From Lotus japonicus (taxonomy: Eukaryota; Streptophyta; Magnoliopsida; Fabales; Fabaceae), in contig NC_080044.1 of assembly GCF_012489685.1 (NCBI RefSeq), positions 52,824,964 through 52,888,963 of the forward strand: DNA of 64,000 nt. The letters are read 5' to 3'. The notes under the pieces were generated by a model that saw only the letters and a list, made by a program, of their open reading frames with translations, ran no database searches and was not told where the DNA came from. The position numbers and the translations under genes are program-made. Positions 1 through 10,063 of the stretch are shown here, in pieces (within the stretch, counting starts at the first letter, position 1; the number at the start of each line of letters is the position of its first letter).

Positions 1-715
1 GGATGACCATGTTGTCAACGCGATTAACATTAAACTTCACCTTGGCTCTGCTGTAGCTATGCCCCAAACCAAGTTGGGCTTTTTCCAAATCTCCTGTCTA
101 CAAAATGAGAAAACACAAAAGAATAAGCAAAAAATAAACAAATCAGCAAGTTATCCTGCAGAAACATAACATAAGGAGGCTAAAGAAAAAATTAACCTTG
201 AGATCACCAATGAACTTATTAAAATGGAGGCGCACGCCGCGAAGAAGCTCGCTGACAAACTCATTACTTTGGCAAGGAATTTTACTGACTTCAGCTATCT
301 GAGAACCAATCTTAGGATCAGACACACCTAAACTGAACTTGGGTTTCTTACCTTCCTTAACTTTAGGCAAGTTTTTCTCCAAAGCAGCCCTCAACTCATC
401 AGTCAATATCCCTAAACAGCAAAAGAAGAAAAACAACAAAAATCACTATCTCTATACATAGTGGAAAATCATGCAGAGAATGAGAAAGTGAAGAATTTCA
501 GGGTTACCTTCAGAGACAGCGTTGCACTGTTTGAGGGCATCAAGGGCAGAGGTAAAAGCATGGAAGGAGCAGAGCTTGACGACCTTGCCGAACCGGTTCA
601 AATCGGAAACGGAGTTCCGAACTGCTTCGGTGTTCTGACCGATTTCGTCGAGGCCATGAGCCTCGAAGAGAGCGTAGCCACAGGCGGATTCGTAGAGCAG
701 GAACAGTGCCGCCAT
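1..715 (-). CDS. NOP56: Nucleolar protein 56 (box C/D snoRNP core), 5' part
   Basis: Core protein of box C/D snoRNPs, which guide 2'-O-methylation of rRNA in the nucleolus. Three exons are visible: 715-508, 411-197 and 97 to the window edge, each bounded by AG acceptors and GT donors, and phase is kept. The start ATG (715-713) gives [20 protein letters not shown], the usual NOP56 N-terminus. Exon 2 carries the NOP5NT-type stretch ([20 protein letters not shown]), and exon 3 begins [20 protein letters not shown]. About 173 residues are present; the central Nop domain and the Lys-rich tail lie outside the window. The exon 3 acceptor is set by phase: TAG at 100-98 keeps the frame, while the AG four bases further on would not. 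The upstream DNA has telo-box and site II motifs typical of ribosome-biogenesis genes. Identity is by recognition of the family sequence. Confidence 0.93.
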
Positions 716-930
716 TGTTGATGGCAGAAACCGAAACCCTAATGCTCTGCAAGAGGGAGAGAGGGAAGGGGAAATAGCTGCTGTTATTGCCAACTGGTGG
801 GGTTTATTAGGGTTTAAGAGTTATGTTATGGTGGTGGATGATTGGTTGGTTGGTTTGTACCTGGGTCGGGTACACCCGAAAGCCCATATTGTTTTTTGGT
901 TGCAAGAGGAAATATACAAAGCCCATATTT
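716..930 (-). promoter_or_regulatory. NOP56 5' leader and promoter with telo-boxes and site II motifs
   Basis: Upstream of the NOP56 start there is an AAACCCTAA telo-box at 734-742 (plus strand, within the likely leader) and a second one, read on the minus strand, at 807-815. Two TGGGCT site II elements (minus strand) lie at 881-886 and 920-925. This pairing is established as a feature of plant promoters for ribosomal-protein and nucleolar genes. The transcription start itself was not located. Confidence 0.6.
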
Positions 931-1139
931 TGGAAGCCTTTTCTGATTAGGGTGATAGTATGATAGATGATAAGATAAGAGATAGAAATGAAAAACATGT
1001 AAAAATAGAGTGTATAAAAAATGATGTGTGAGCATATCATTATATTATTGATAGTGTAATGACTTATGAATTCTTATTTTTAGAACATTTTTTGCGTTTT
1101 ATACTTCGTAGATTGAAGTCCTCGGAATTGAAGACAAAT

Positions 1140-2520
1140 AGTTTCTTTTAAGCGAAGTGATATATACAGATAAAGGCACGATCTTGAAAAATATTGTTAA
1201 GGGTAAAACCTCATCAAACTACTAGATTGAAATAAAATTTCGATAAAATGCCAAGAGAGCTGAAAAGTACCGAAAAAATCCTTGAAACGTCAATTATAAA
1301 CCCAACCATAAAAAAACTTACTAGCATTAGTATGAACACATGTTTCAAGCCTAACAAACAACACATATAAATAAAAACCCAAAAAACGAGCAACAACCAT
1401 TGGGACATGCCTCCATTCGGCAACGAGAGACGGTGACAAGTTCAACCAGAATGGGATACTATCGAGCCGCCAGGAAAATAGAGATCTGAAGCAGCGACAT
1501 TGTCTTCCCCTTCAACACCACCAACACCTCCGTCTTGACTTTAACGGGAGCAAGCAACGACGAATAAAACAGTTGCAAATCAACTTCTAAAAGCATCCTC
1601 GACCAAGCAAAACCAACAATAGCTACTAGGAGAGGTTACCCCATGAAATCAAGAAGCAAATAGGTTTATCCGAACGCGAACTCCTCAGTCACAACTAAGA
1701 GGATGAGAAGCAACACAAACTCAACCAAACATTAACACATTAACTCAACCTCGCAGAGCAGCCCCATCGTGCCAAATCAAACAACCCCAACAACAATAAA
1801 TAAGTCGTAAGGGGAAACCCACCACTGGCTGCACTGCGCCTAGGACCACCACCCAACCCGCAAATCCTACAAGCAAAGCCAGTAGAGCATAAGAGAAGAA
1901 GACAAATAACCCAATCACATCAAAATTCAACCACTAATCAAACCAAAAGAGAAGAAGACAAATAACTCAAACCCATAAAAAACCAGCAACTAAACAGCAG
2001 AACCACCATGCTTCGGCTAAACCAGATTTGCAGCCACCAATGGGAACTTTGTCGTTGAACTAGTCCTACCGCGATTCATCAACGAAAGCGCGTCCTTTCC
2101 CCATCGTTATAGCTATCGTGAACTCCACTGGACCTGTTGCTCCCTAAATCTACAAGAAAAACATAGGACGAAACACTTGAAAGGAACATAAGCAATACGA
2201 GAAGAACCACAAACCTAAAACCAGTGAAACGTGAGCTTCTAGAGACTTAGGATCTGGTGCTCCAAGAGAAGGGGAAGGAAGAGGTGGCACCAGATCTAGG
2301 AAGGGGAAGGAGAAGGTGGAAGTGACGGCGCTACAATCCTCTGGGAAAGAAAAAGAAAACAAAGAAAGGAGGATATTGAAAGGAAAGGAGGAGAGGATAC
2401 TAAAAGAAAAGGAAGAAGAGGAGGGGTTGTCGCCGCAGGGAGGGAGGGCGACGCGACAACCACCTAAGCTTGATCTTCAACCAGTGAGATATTAGAAAAA
2501 GAGTCGAGCTGAAGACATAT
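1140..2520 (-). other. Unclassified GC-richer segment, perhaps non-coding retroelement debris
   Basis: This stretch has a different texture from its AT-rich flanks. Read on the minus strand it has C/T-rich runs near 2250-2450 and short broken ORFs, but no catalytic motif I recognise. No clear terminal repeats, poly-A tail or target duplication were found. It may be the untranslated part of a retroelement; that is inference. From 2521 to 3242 I see nothing of note. Confidence 0.25.
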
Positions 2521-4326
2521 AGTTACTAGAGATTCTAAAATATGGCTTTATTTTGTCTTCAACGAATGTTGCCACCCGCTCAAAAACTGTTGCATGTCCA
2601 ATAATTGACTTTTCTAGGATTTGAACTTGTGTTTTCATCCTTGCAAAGAGCGACATTAAGTTTGCTTGAGGGGTTCAAGCACATGACTTTAATGATGATG
2701 GTGGAGAACCAATAGAAGATGTGTCTGGTTGGACGAGTAACATGGTCTTGAGGGAAGTGATGCCAGTGTCTCTAAGTAGACTGTAGTTGCAAAATGCAAA
2801 CGACTAAGTCAAAATGGAGGGAGTTGAAGCTCGTGGTTATAGAAGTCGCCCACAAACTTCGTGAACAATACTCACAATTTCATTCTGAGTCTACATATTT
2901 CATCGATATCCTTTCTTTAATCTCGATCTTTGATAAAATATATCTAACGGTTTTGAGTCATTGTCTCATTTTTAATATTGATATTTGATTAAACATTTTA
3001 TAGACACACATATTTATTGGGCAAGTCGTTAGATTAATCGAGGCCACCATCAAACAGGTATATCAATTGGTAAAGGGTTGTTAAAACTTAAGTACAGGTC
3101 TCGGGTCACAAATATTGTTATAATGCAATTGCCTAAAACACTTGATTGGGAGAGCTTTGACATCCACATAAATCATTCTTGATTCAAACATGATTAACTT
3201 AACCTTAGTAAAAGTTGTGTACCTTTGAGAAGGGTCTCTCATCTTTTTTTTTATGAAAATATAATAATTTTGCTTTAAAAACAAAATATATTATTAAAGA
3301 TATAACAATCATGAGAACAAGCCCTCTAATGAAATGGGCAAACAGACAAGGCCAGCAAGACAAGCCTCCCCTACTTTGATGATTGAAACCTTAAGAAAGA
3401 GCCCTGTTAAAACCTTCCTAGGAAAAACTCAGTGGAAAAACCCTAGAGAAGGAAAAAAAGTATTCAATCTCAAGAATCAAGCAAAGTAAGAATAAAAAGA
3501 AAACCAGCAAACTACAACTGACTCAAAAGGCTACTATACAACAGTCCCCAAGCAAATAAATACAACTCAAACAATAAGTCACTGATTCTTGATCATTTGC
3601 TTTCCATACTTCCCGAAACACGAATTTAATCTCATGAAGCAGCCTTCTATTCTTCATACATTGTGTGACCAATACAACCTGCATTCCATGCGTCCCGCGC
3701 ATAAGTATCTCCATTCTCCATGTAATATTTAAACCTCATTCTAATTATCACCAGACCAGCATAGGTATCTCCCATTCCTTCAAATTCAGCAATCCTTCCC
3801 CATCACTAATAGTACCAAGAAGCCAGCACCAAATCGACCGTTCAAGCATGTTGCTCCATATCACCATCTGCAAGACATGGAACGCCTAACTCAGCAAACA
3901 CGGCATGAAAATCAGCTCACACTCTCCTCCAAATAGCACATGAAATAAATCAACAAAGCAGCACTGTCCCATGTAAGCACACCCAGACGCAATCAGCCAC
4001 TGATCCAGAAAACTAGGACATTGCATAACATAACACCCAAAATCACGAAAAACCATCTCAGAAAAACTAACCCAATGCAGACCTGAAAATAGAATTCACA
4101 TAACACCCAAAACCACGAAAAAACAATACATTGCAGACCTGAAAACATAATTCAAAAGGCATGCGGTAGCACACCTAAGGCCCCAAACTAACACAATAAA
4201 AGTCTCCAACAGAAAACTATCCACACACCAAAAACAGCTAGCACCTTATCATAGTATTGAAGCATTATGCAGAAAACTATTTGCAATCTATCAAAGTAAA
4301 GCAATTTAAGATCATGGCCAAAACAC

Positions 4327-5070
4327 CTATAACTGATTTTCCCCATCGCAACCAGATTTATCAAAGAAGTCAACTACATAATTCGCCTCCATGTAAATAT
4401 GACAAATTAAACAATCCACCTCCAAACCCAAATGATCTATCAAATTTAAGTCAGAAGCCAGCTTCCAAGGCGGATTTTCCAGAAGCAAAGCCCACCCCAC
4501 TGCTAACGCGGTGTCACTCTCAATCACCACATGATTCACACCAAATTCCTTACAAAATTCCAAAGCAAATCTAATCGCCTTCACCTCTGCCTCATAAGCC
4601 CACAAATCTCTCGTAGCTATTGAAAAAAAAAATTTATCTTCCATCACACTATCACGCAACACCCCACCTATTCCACTCTTCCGCGGCGTCCCCCTCGCAG
4701 CCCCATCAACATTAAACTTCAAAACCCCTTCAGCCGGACGCACCCAAACCACCTTCCTCCTCCTCTCCTCCCATCGCACCATACGCACAAATTCAAACTT
4801 TTGTAAAAAATCATAAGCAGTATAATTGACATCCTCCCTCACAGCCTTAACCCATTCAAAAATCCTAGCAATATGAAGATCCCACACAATCCGCAAGGCT
4901 CCCACCATCCCTCGAAACACCACTGAATTCCTCTCAAGCCATAAAGATCTGGACAAGGAGAATGGGATCAAACTCCACAACTCATTGTCTGAACACACAC
5001 GCCTTGCATCCCATTCCAACATCAAAGCTTCAAGCGTCGGTGGTATACACCAGCTCAACCCCCTCCTCAT
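4327..5070 (-). pseudogene. RNase H-like region of the LINE
   Basis: A 247-residue open frame. The N-terminal half (WDARRVCSDNELWSLIPFSL, then SLWLERNSVVFRG) is the linker typical after zf-RVT. From about residue 118 it reads KFNVDGAARGTPRKSGIGGV, then EAEVKAIRFALEFCKEFGV and VIESDTALAVG, with the DG, E and ESD acidic residues of RNase H. It ends HIYMEANYVVDFFDKSGCDG, close to the usual HIYREAN-VAD end; the final Asp-Phe-Phe differs from the common Ala-Asp-x-Leu. The longest intact piece of the element. Confidence 0.75.
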
Positions 5071-5079
5071 AACTCTATT

Positions 5080-5740
5080 TCACAGCTCCCACGCAAAAAC
5101 ACAATGACACAACAAATGCACCACAGTTTCTACTTCCTTACCACACAAAACGCATGCCCCATCTGTATTAACCAGCACCTCGTGTCGCTGCAAACTTGCC
5201 ATGACAGCCACCTTGTCTCCATACGCTTGCCACATAAATAAGACGACCTTCGGTGGCACCACCCTTCTAATCTTTCTCGAAACTATCCAATCAGGCATGT
5301 CATACAAACTATGCTCCACCTCAAAACATAGCTCTTTCATATAATACTGGCCATTATTGTCTCCTAGACACAAAAGTTTATCTCTTCCCTTTCTTGGCAC
5401 CACATCATTCAACCTTCCAAGAAAAGCACGTTGCACCTCCAATTCCCAATCAAACAACCGTCTCCTAAATACCAAATTCCAAGCCCATGTATGTTCCGCA
5501 AACACACCGTAATCACCAACCACACCATCCGCTGACAACTCTAATGCATACTACCTGGGAAATAAAGAACACAAAGGCGTCGTTGAAGCCCACAGGTCCT
5601 TCCAAAAGTGTGTACGATGTCCATCACCAACACTGCAAAAACATTGGTTCCTGGAACTTCTTCCCGACACAAAATCCTCCAAAAGAACATATAATGTATC
5701 AAAAAAATAAATATAACAATGCGATAATTGCCCACATAAA
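5080..5740 (-). pseudogene. LINE zinc-binding RT-associated region (zf-RVT)
   Basis: After the deletion the sequence resumes with GDGHRTHFWKDLWAST near 5620, then continues in the 5538-5080 frame with VVPPKVVLFMWQAYGDKVAV and CVLCGKEVETVVHLLCHCVF. The Cys-x2-Cys and His-x4-Cys-x-Cys/His pattern is the zf-RVT signature normally found downstream of RT in plant LINEs. A frameshift near 5540 separates the two pieces. Confidence 0.7.
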
Positions 5741-5759
5741 TAGAACAATGCGATAGAGC

Positions 5760-6165
5760 CATTCCTTATACTACCCCATGTAAATTCCCCATTTTGCAGC
5801 GACAAATCTATCAAGAAACACTCCCCCACAAACTGTTTGAAATGAATATCCCCTGAACCATTCACCCCTTCACCCTTCCTCTCCCCATCATTCAGGATAA
5901 CATTGAAATCACCTCCAAGCACCACACGCCCTTGAAACCGCTTCAACTCTTCCTTTAACCCCTCAAACATGACAACCCATTGTCCAACCTCATGAGGACC
6001 ATAGGTATTACACAAAAGACATTCCTCCTCCGTTAGTAAGCAGCTAAGCACCATCATTAATACCTCATCCAACCGCACCACCCTAAAACCTTCAAACCAT
6101 TCCCTCTTCCAAAAAGACACAATACCACCGGCAGCATTCACAGCCAGAATAAAGCACAAATCCAT
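5760..6165 (-). pseudogene. LINE endonuclease fragment (APE-like)
   Basis: The minus-strand frame reads FILAVNAAGGIVSFWKREWF, then LLCNTYGPHEVGQWVVMFEG, then GGDFNVILNDGERKGEG and LSLQNGEFTWGS. These match the exonuclease-endonuclease-phosphatase fold of plant L1-type elements, which nicks target DNA; the GGDFNVI motif carries the conserved Asp and Asn. The last part of the domain (the SDH motif) is missing because the deletion begins just after FTWGS near 5760. Confidence 0.75.
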
Positions 6166-6529
6166 ATCTCATTGCCTTACCCACTCTTCAAGAATCGACT
6201 CTCTCCCATCATTCAATTTAGTATCCCACAAACAAATTATTTTAGGCCTCTCCCGGTCCAAAATCTTCTTCACTTCCCGCCACTTTGATGACCTACCAAG
6301 ACCCCTAACATTCCAAGTCACCCACACCCTCCCCATGCACCTTCACCTCCCCCCACGAATCTGCTGAGCCAATTGCTGGATAATTAACTCCTCTGGACAA
6401 TAAAAAAGCATGCCAACACACTAACTTCTCACAAAAGCCCTCATAGCTCTAGTATGTATACCCTCAAAATCATGCTCATCCACGGATATCATATGCCATG
6501 ACGCCACAAAATTCAACAACTTAGAGCTC

Positions 6530-6781
6530 TCAGAAGCTGATTGTCCCTTCTTTGGCCTTCCCCTTGATCGCTTTTCCCTCCTTCACCTCAGTTTTAGCCT
6601 TGGTCTTTCGAGGTCTACCTCTAGGCTTCTTCTGCAACTGCTCCTCAATATCAATCTTACTGTCCTCCCAAGAGGCCAAAGGAGTGGAAGTCACAATATT
6701 CTCCTCATCATTTGCACTATCAAGGACAGTCGAGTGATGACCAATACTACAATCCATATTTTGCAGCACAAGTGAACTCAA
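6530..6781 (-). pseudogene. LINE inter-domain linker with AT-hook-like motif
   Basis: An 83-residue open frame with KKPRGRPRKTKAK, an AT-hook-like basic motif (core RGRPRK), followed by a Lys-rich tail. It lies between the ORF1-like region and the endonuclease of the same element. Plant LINEs often carry such a basic linker before the endonuclease. It is part of the dead element, not a separate gene. Confidence 0.5.
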
Positions 6782-7159
6782 AGTTGAATGAACCTCTACC
6801 TCACTACGTGCCCCCTATGAGATAGTAGTTACCCTCTGTCCTCTTTTTCCAACAAATTGAGTTAACATCAAACGAATTACTTTAGCCTCCCATTGTAAAC
6901 ACGTTGATTTAGTAACAAAACAGGCCCACTACATCTCACCATTAACTACCTCATCAAAATGATTCAAATACCACTTCTGCCGAGATTTTTTCCTCACGCG
7001 TTGACCCATAATCTCCTAAAAATCAGCAGCTGATTACAAATTCAAATATTTGAATTGCATCAGCTCCTTGATTTCTTCCACTACATAACCGGAATGAAGC
7101 AAATATAGAGCCTGAATATATAAACATATCTCCTTGAAACACGACCTCCTCCTTGCACA

Positions 7160-8300
7160 CTAGTTCAACGACACTATAAACGAAATCAACTCACCGCTCG
7201 TCGCCGCCGACTGATTCATCCTGATCAACGTCACTGTCAACAGAATTAACTCCACACCTATCGTCGCCGGCCGAAGCATCACCATCATCAACCGAACCAT
7301 CATCAGAATCACAAACACTGGCATCAAAATTCGAAGCCTGCCACAAGCTCCTAAACTCCCCCACACCAAAGCTAGGATACTCCGGGAAGCAAACAAGCTT
7401 CCTCCAATCATTATCTACCTGGACCCAAATGTTTTTCCCCCTAGCCAAGGCTTGTCCAATTTCAACAGCACACGCGCCACGTCAAATCGCCTCTGATCTC
7501 TCATCGCATCGTCTTGACAAATTATTCTGCCCAGCGAAGACCAGGCAACAACAAAGAACTCATAACTCCATACCATTACTGGGACATTAAAGATGCTAAC
7601 CGACATCCTATGACTCGACGAAGACGACATTTTCGAACAAGGTAACACCTCTAGGAACATTTGATGTAAAAATGAAATTCCCTCTCTCAAAATGTCCTGC
7701 ATCTCCTCAGCCGGTTGAAATTCTGAAATAACCTCTCGAGCTCCTAAAGGCTTCGCCTTGATAACCCCAAGACCTGACGAGTACATAAAACTCTGAACAA
7801 CCTCCAAAGTATAAACCTCCTGCAGGGTAGCAACTGCCATGCATTCCAAACGTATCCCCTCCTCCTCCGTCGTGGAATAACACACTGGACCACGAAGCTT
7901 CTCCTGGACAGCACCCTTGACTCTCCATTCCCGCCTAACCTTCGATTGCACCACTGATTTCCTACGAGTAACCTTATGTTTCCAAGCCTGGACCATGCGT
8001 CTACCATTGTGAGGATGACCATATTTCGCTCTCTTAACTTCCAGTATAGAATCATCCACCATTACACAATCCATGCCAAGCACAAACTTTCTTGCATCAA
8101 CCTCAAACTTGAACTGACAAAACCAAACCTATATTTCCTTCCCAGTCGAAGTCGATGCTGGACAAAAACCACCAGTACGCTCCATAACACACCATAATCT
8201 CCTTCAATTTTTGGTAGTAAAAGCTCTCCCCTAGCCCATTAACAAATACAGTAAATCCCTTCTCCGTCGTACGTCGAAAAAACTACCCATAACGAGTGTC
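7160..8300 (-). pseudogene. LINE ORF1-like region (RRM-like and DUF4283-like pieces)
   Basis: On the minus strand near 8260 a broken frame gives GFTVFVNGLGESFYYQKLKE, resembling the first strand of an RRM as found at the N-terminus of plant LINE ORF1 proteins. The frame at 8083-7415 contains VWSYEFFVVAWSSLGRIIC and then RDQRRFDVARVLLK, which match the end of the DUF4283-type domain of plant LINEs. The frame then shifts into 7448-7191, which carries an acidic Asp/Ser-rich stretch. In the parent element this protein would bind the LINE RNA; here frames are broken and it is not expected to work. Confidence 0.6.
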
Positions 8301-8365
8301 AGCCACCAGAGCTCCTAGTCGGAACTCTTCGCCGTTAGACCTCATTCCTCACTTAATCTGCCAGT

Positions 8366-9960
8366 TATTCTAAAACTTGAAAATGTGAGATACCAACAAG
8401 CAGATATTAAAACCAAACCATATTTACGAATTTATTATATGGTCAACCATCAAACCAAGAAGATTCTAATACATACTTATTGTTTAAACAACAAATAAAA
8501 AATGAGTAAAATACAATCATCCCCCAAGGTTTGACAAATGACACTCCACCTACTTCTTATACAAAATTTATATTCCACTCTAAAATAGAGACATAAATTA
8601 GGGATGACAAAAAATATCAAATGCTAATAGGTAGTAATAATTTTATTTGATAACATTAATTTTACAAGTCATGATACATACACACCTCCACCTCTTTTCC
8701 ACCTTCATTTTCTATCTATTTATCTCTTCTTTATCAATCAAATCACCTATCATAATTTTATTTTCTCTCTTCTTTCTTCCTATCTCTCTCTTCTTCCACC
8801 TCTCCATATAATTATTCTTAATTTTACAAATTATTAAATATAATTCAATTATATCTACTAATGTTAATACTATTACTTATTAATTCATTCAAAAAGCATT
8901 CAATGCTATTAATGGTTTATACTTTATATTATCAAGTAAATATATTATTAAATAACACTTAATTATATATAATTGAAAATTATTTTATTAAAACTTTGAA
9001 ACAAATAGTTATTATAACTATTAAAATTTACAGTTAATAGAAATATAATTTAATGAAAATTATTTATAGAATAAAAAATATATATAATACTATTAAAATT
9101 TTAAATATTTATTTAAAATTTTAAATATTTACTTGAAATTTTAAATTTTAATTAATAATTTCAATAAATTATTGCAATAAATTAAAAAAATTCTAAATAC
9201 AAATCACTTACATCATATTACTAATGTTATTGTTACCTACTTTTGAATTCAAAAACTTTAAATGCTGTTAATGATTTATACTTTATATTATCAAGTAAAT
9301 TTATTATAAAATTTAAATTAGTTATTTGTGACTAAAAGTTAATTTATCAAATCTTAGGAACAAATAATTATTAAATGTAATAGTATTATAAAATTATAAC
9401 TATTAAAAGTTATAATTAATAGAAATATTATTTAACAAAAAGTAATTACAAAAATACTATTAATATTTAAGTTATTTATTTACAATTTTAAATGTTAATT
9501 AGTAATTTAAATAACTCATGTTAATTATTAAATAAAATTATAAAATATATGAACATAACATATTTGATTTTAAGAAAAAACTAATATATTTGAATATTCA
9601 AATTGTTGTGAACATAATTTATATCTCCGATGTACCAATAAAAATTGTTGTGAACACAAGAATGGTATTGGATTGTAGATTTTTGATAAGATTTATATGG
9701 AGTGTCATTCGGTTAAACCTTGAGGAAATGAGTGTAGTTTACTTAATTAAAAATATTAACCCAAGCTGCGAGCAAGAATGTAACCATTGTTAGCCTGTTA
9801 ATTAGTGAGTGTGATCATATCCAAACTTAAGTCAAACCCAAGTAACACGCTCTCAAAAAAACATGAAACACGCATCTCCAACTCACTTTGCATTCCATTA
9901 GCTCTACTACAAGTCACGTGCCTTAAAGCACCAACCAAATGCCATAAAAACCTTCACTGA
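8366..9960. other. AT-rich gene-free DNA with an imperfect tandem duplication
   Basis: Very AT-rich. A block beginning near 8898 (ATGCTATTAATGGTTTATAC) recurs in diverged form near 9255 (ATGCTGTTAATGATTTATAC), each followed by similar sequence for roughly 170-200 bases, so the repeat period is about 355. I see no coding signal. The WD40 promoter should lie at the right-hand end, before 10064; no clear TATA box was chosen. Confidence 0.5.
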
Positions 9961-10063
9961 ACCAAAAAACTTGCAAGAAAAATAATTGAGAAGGAGGAGG
10001 AGTAGGATGAAGATCTCTCTATTTCTCTAATCTGAGTCGTCTTAATTTGTTTGGTGTTCAAAG

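Larger units (their letters stand above)
3243..8365 (-). mobile_element. L1-type LINE remnant lacking its reverse transcriptase domain
   Basis: A minus-strand non-LTR retrotransposon. In order it shows an ORF1-like region (about 8300-7160), an AT-hook-like linker (6781-6530), an endonuclease piece (6165-5760), then directly a zinc-binding RT-associated region (about 5700-5080), an RNase H-like region (5070-4327) and a long 3' untranslated tail ending in A9 (a T run on the plus strand, about 3244-3252). The whole RT palm is missing between endonuclease and zinc region. Several stops and frame changes show it is dead. No convincing target-site duplication was found. The 5' limit near 8365 is approximate. 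Confidence 0.85.

Noticed and set aside
2150..2362. Minus-strand 70-residue Ser/Pro/Phe-rich frame
   Set aside because: Low-complexity C/T-rich DNA; no recognisable motif or splice partners.
8598..8640. Left end of another hAT-like element (TAGGGATGACAA)
   Set aside because: No matching right end or target duplication could be found within the next kilobase.
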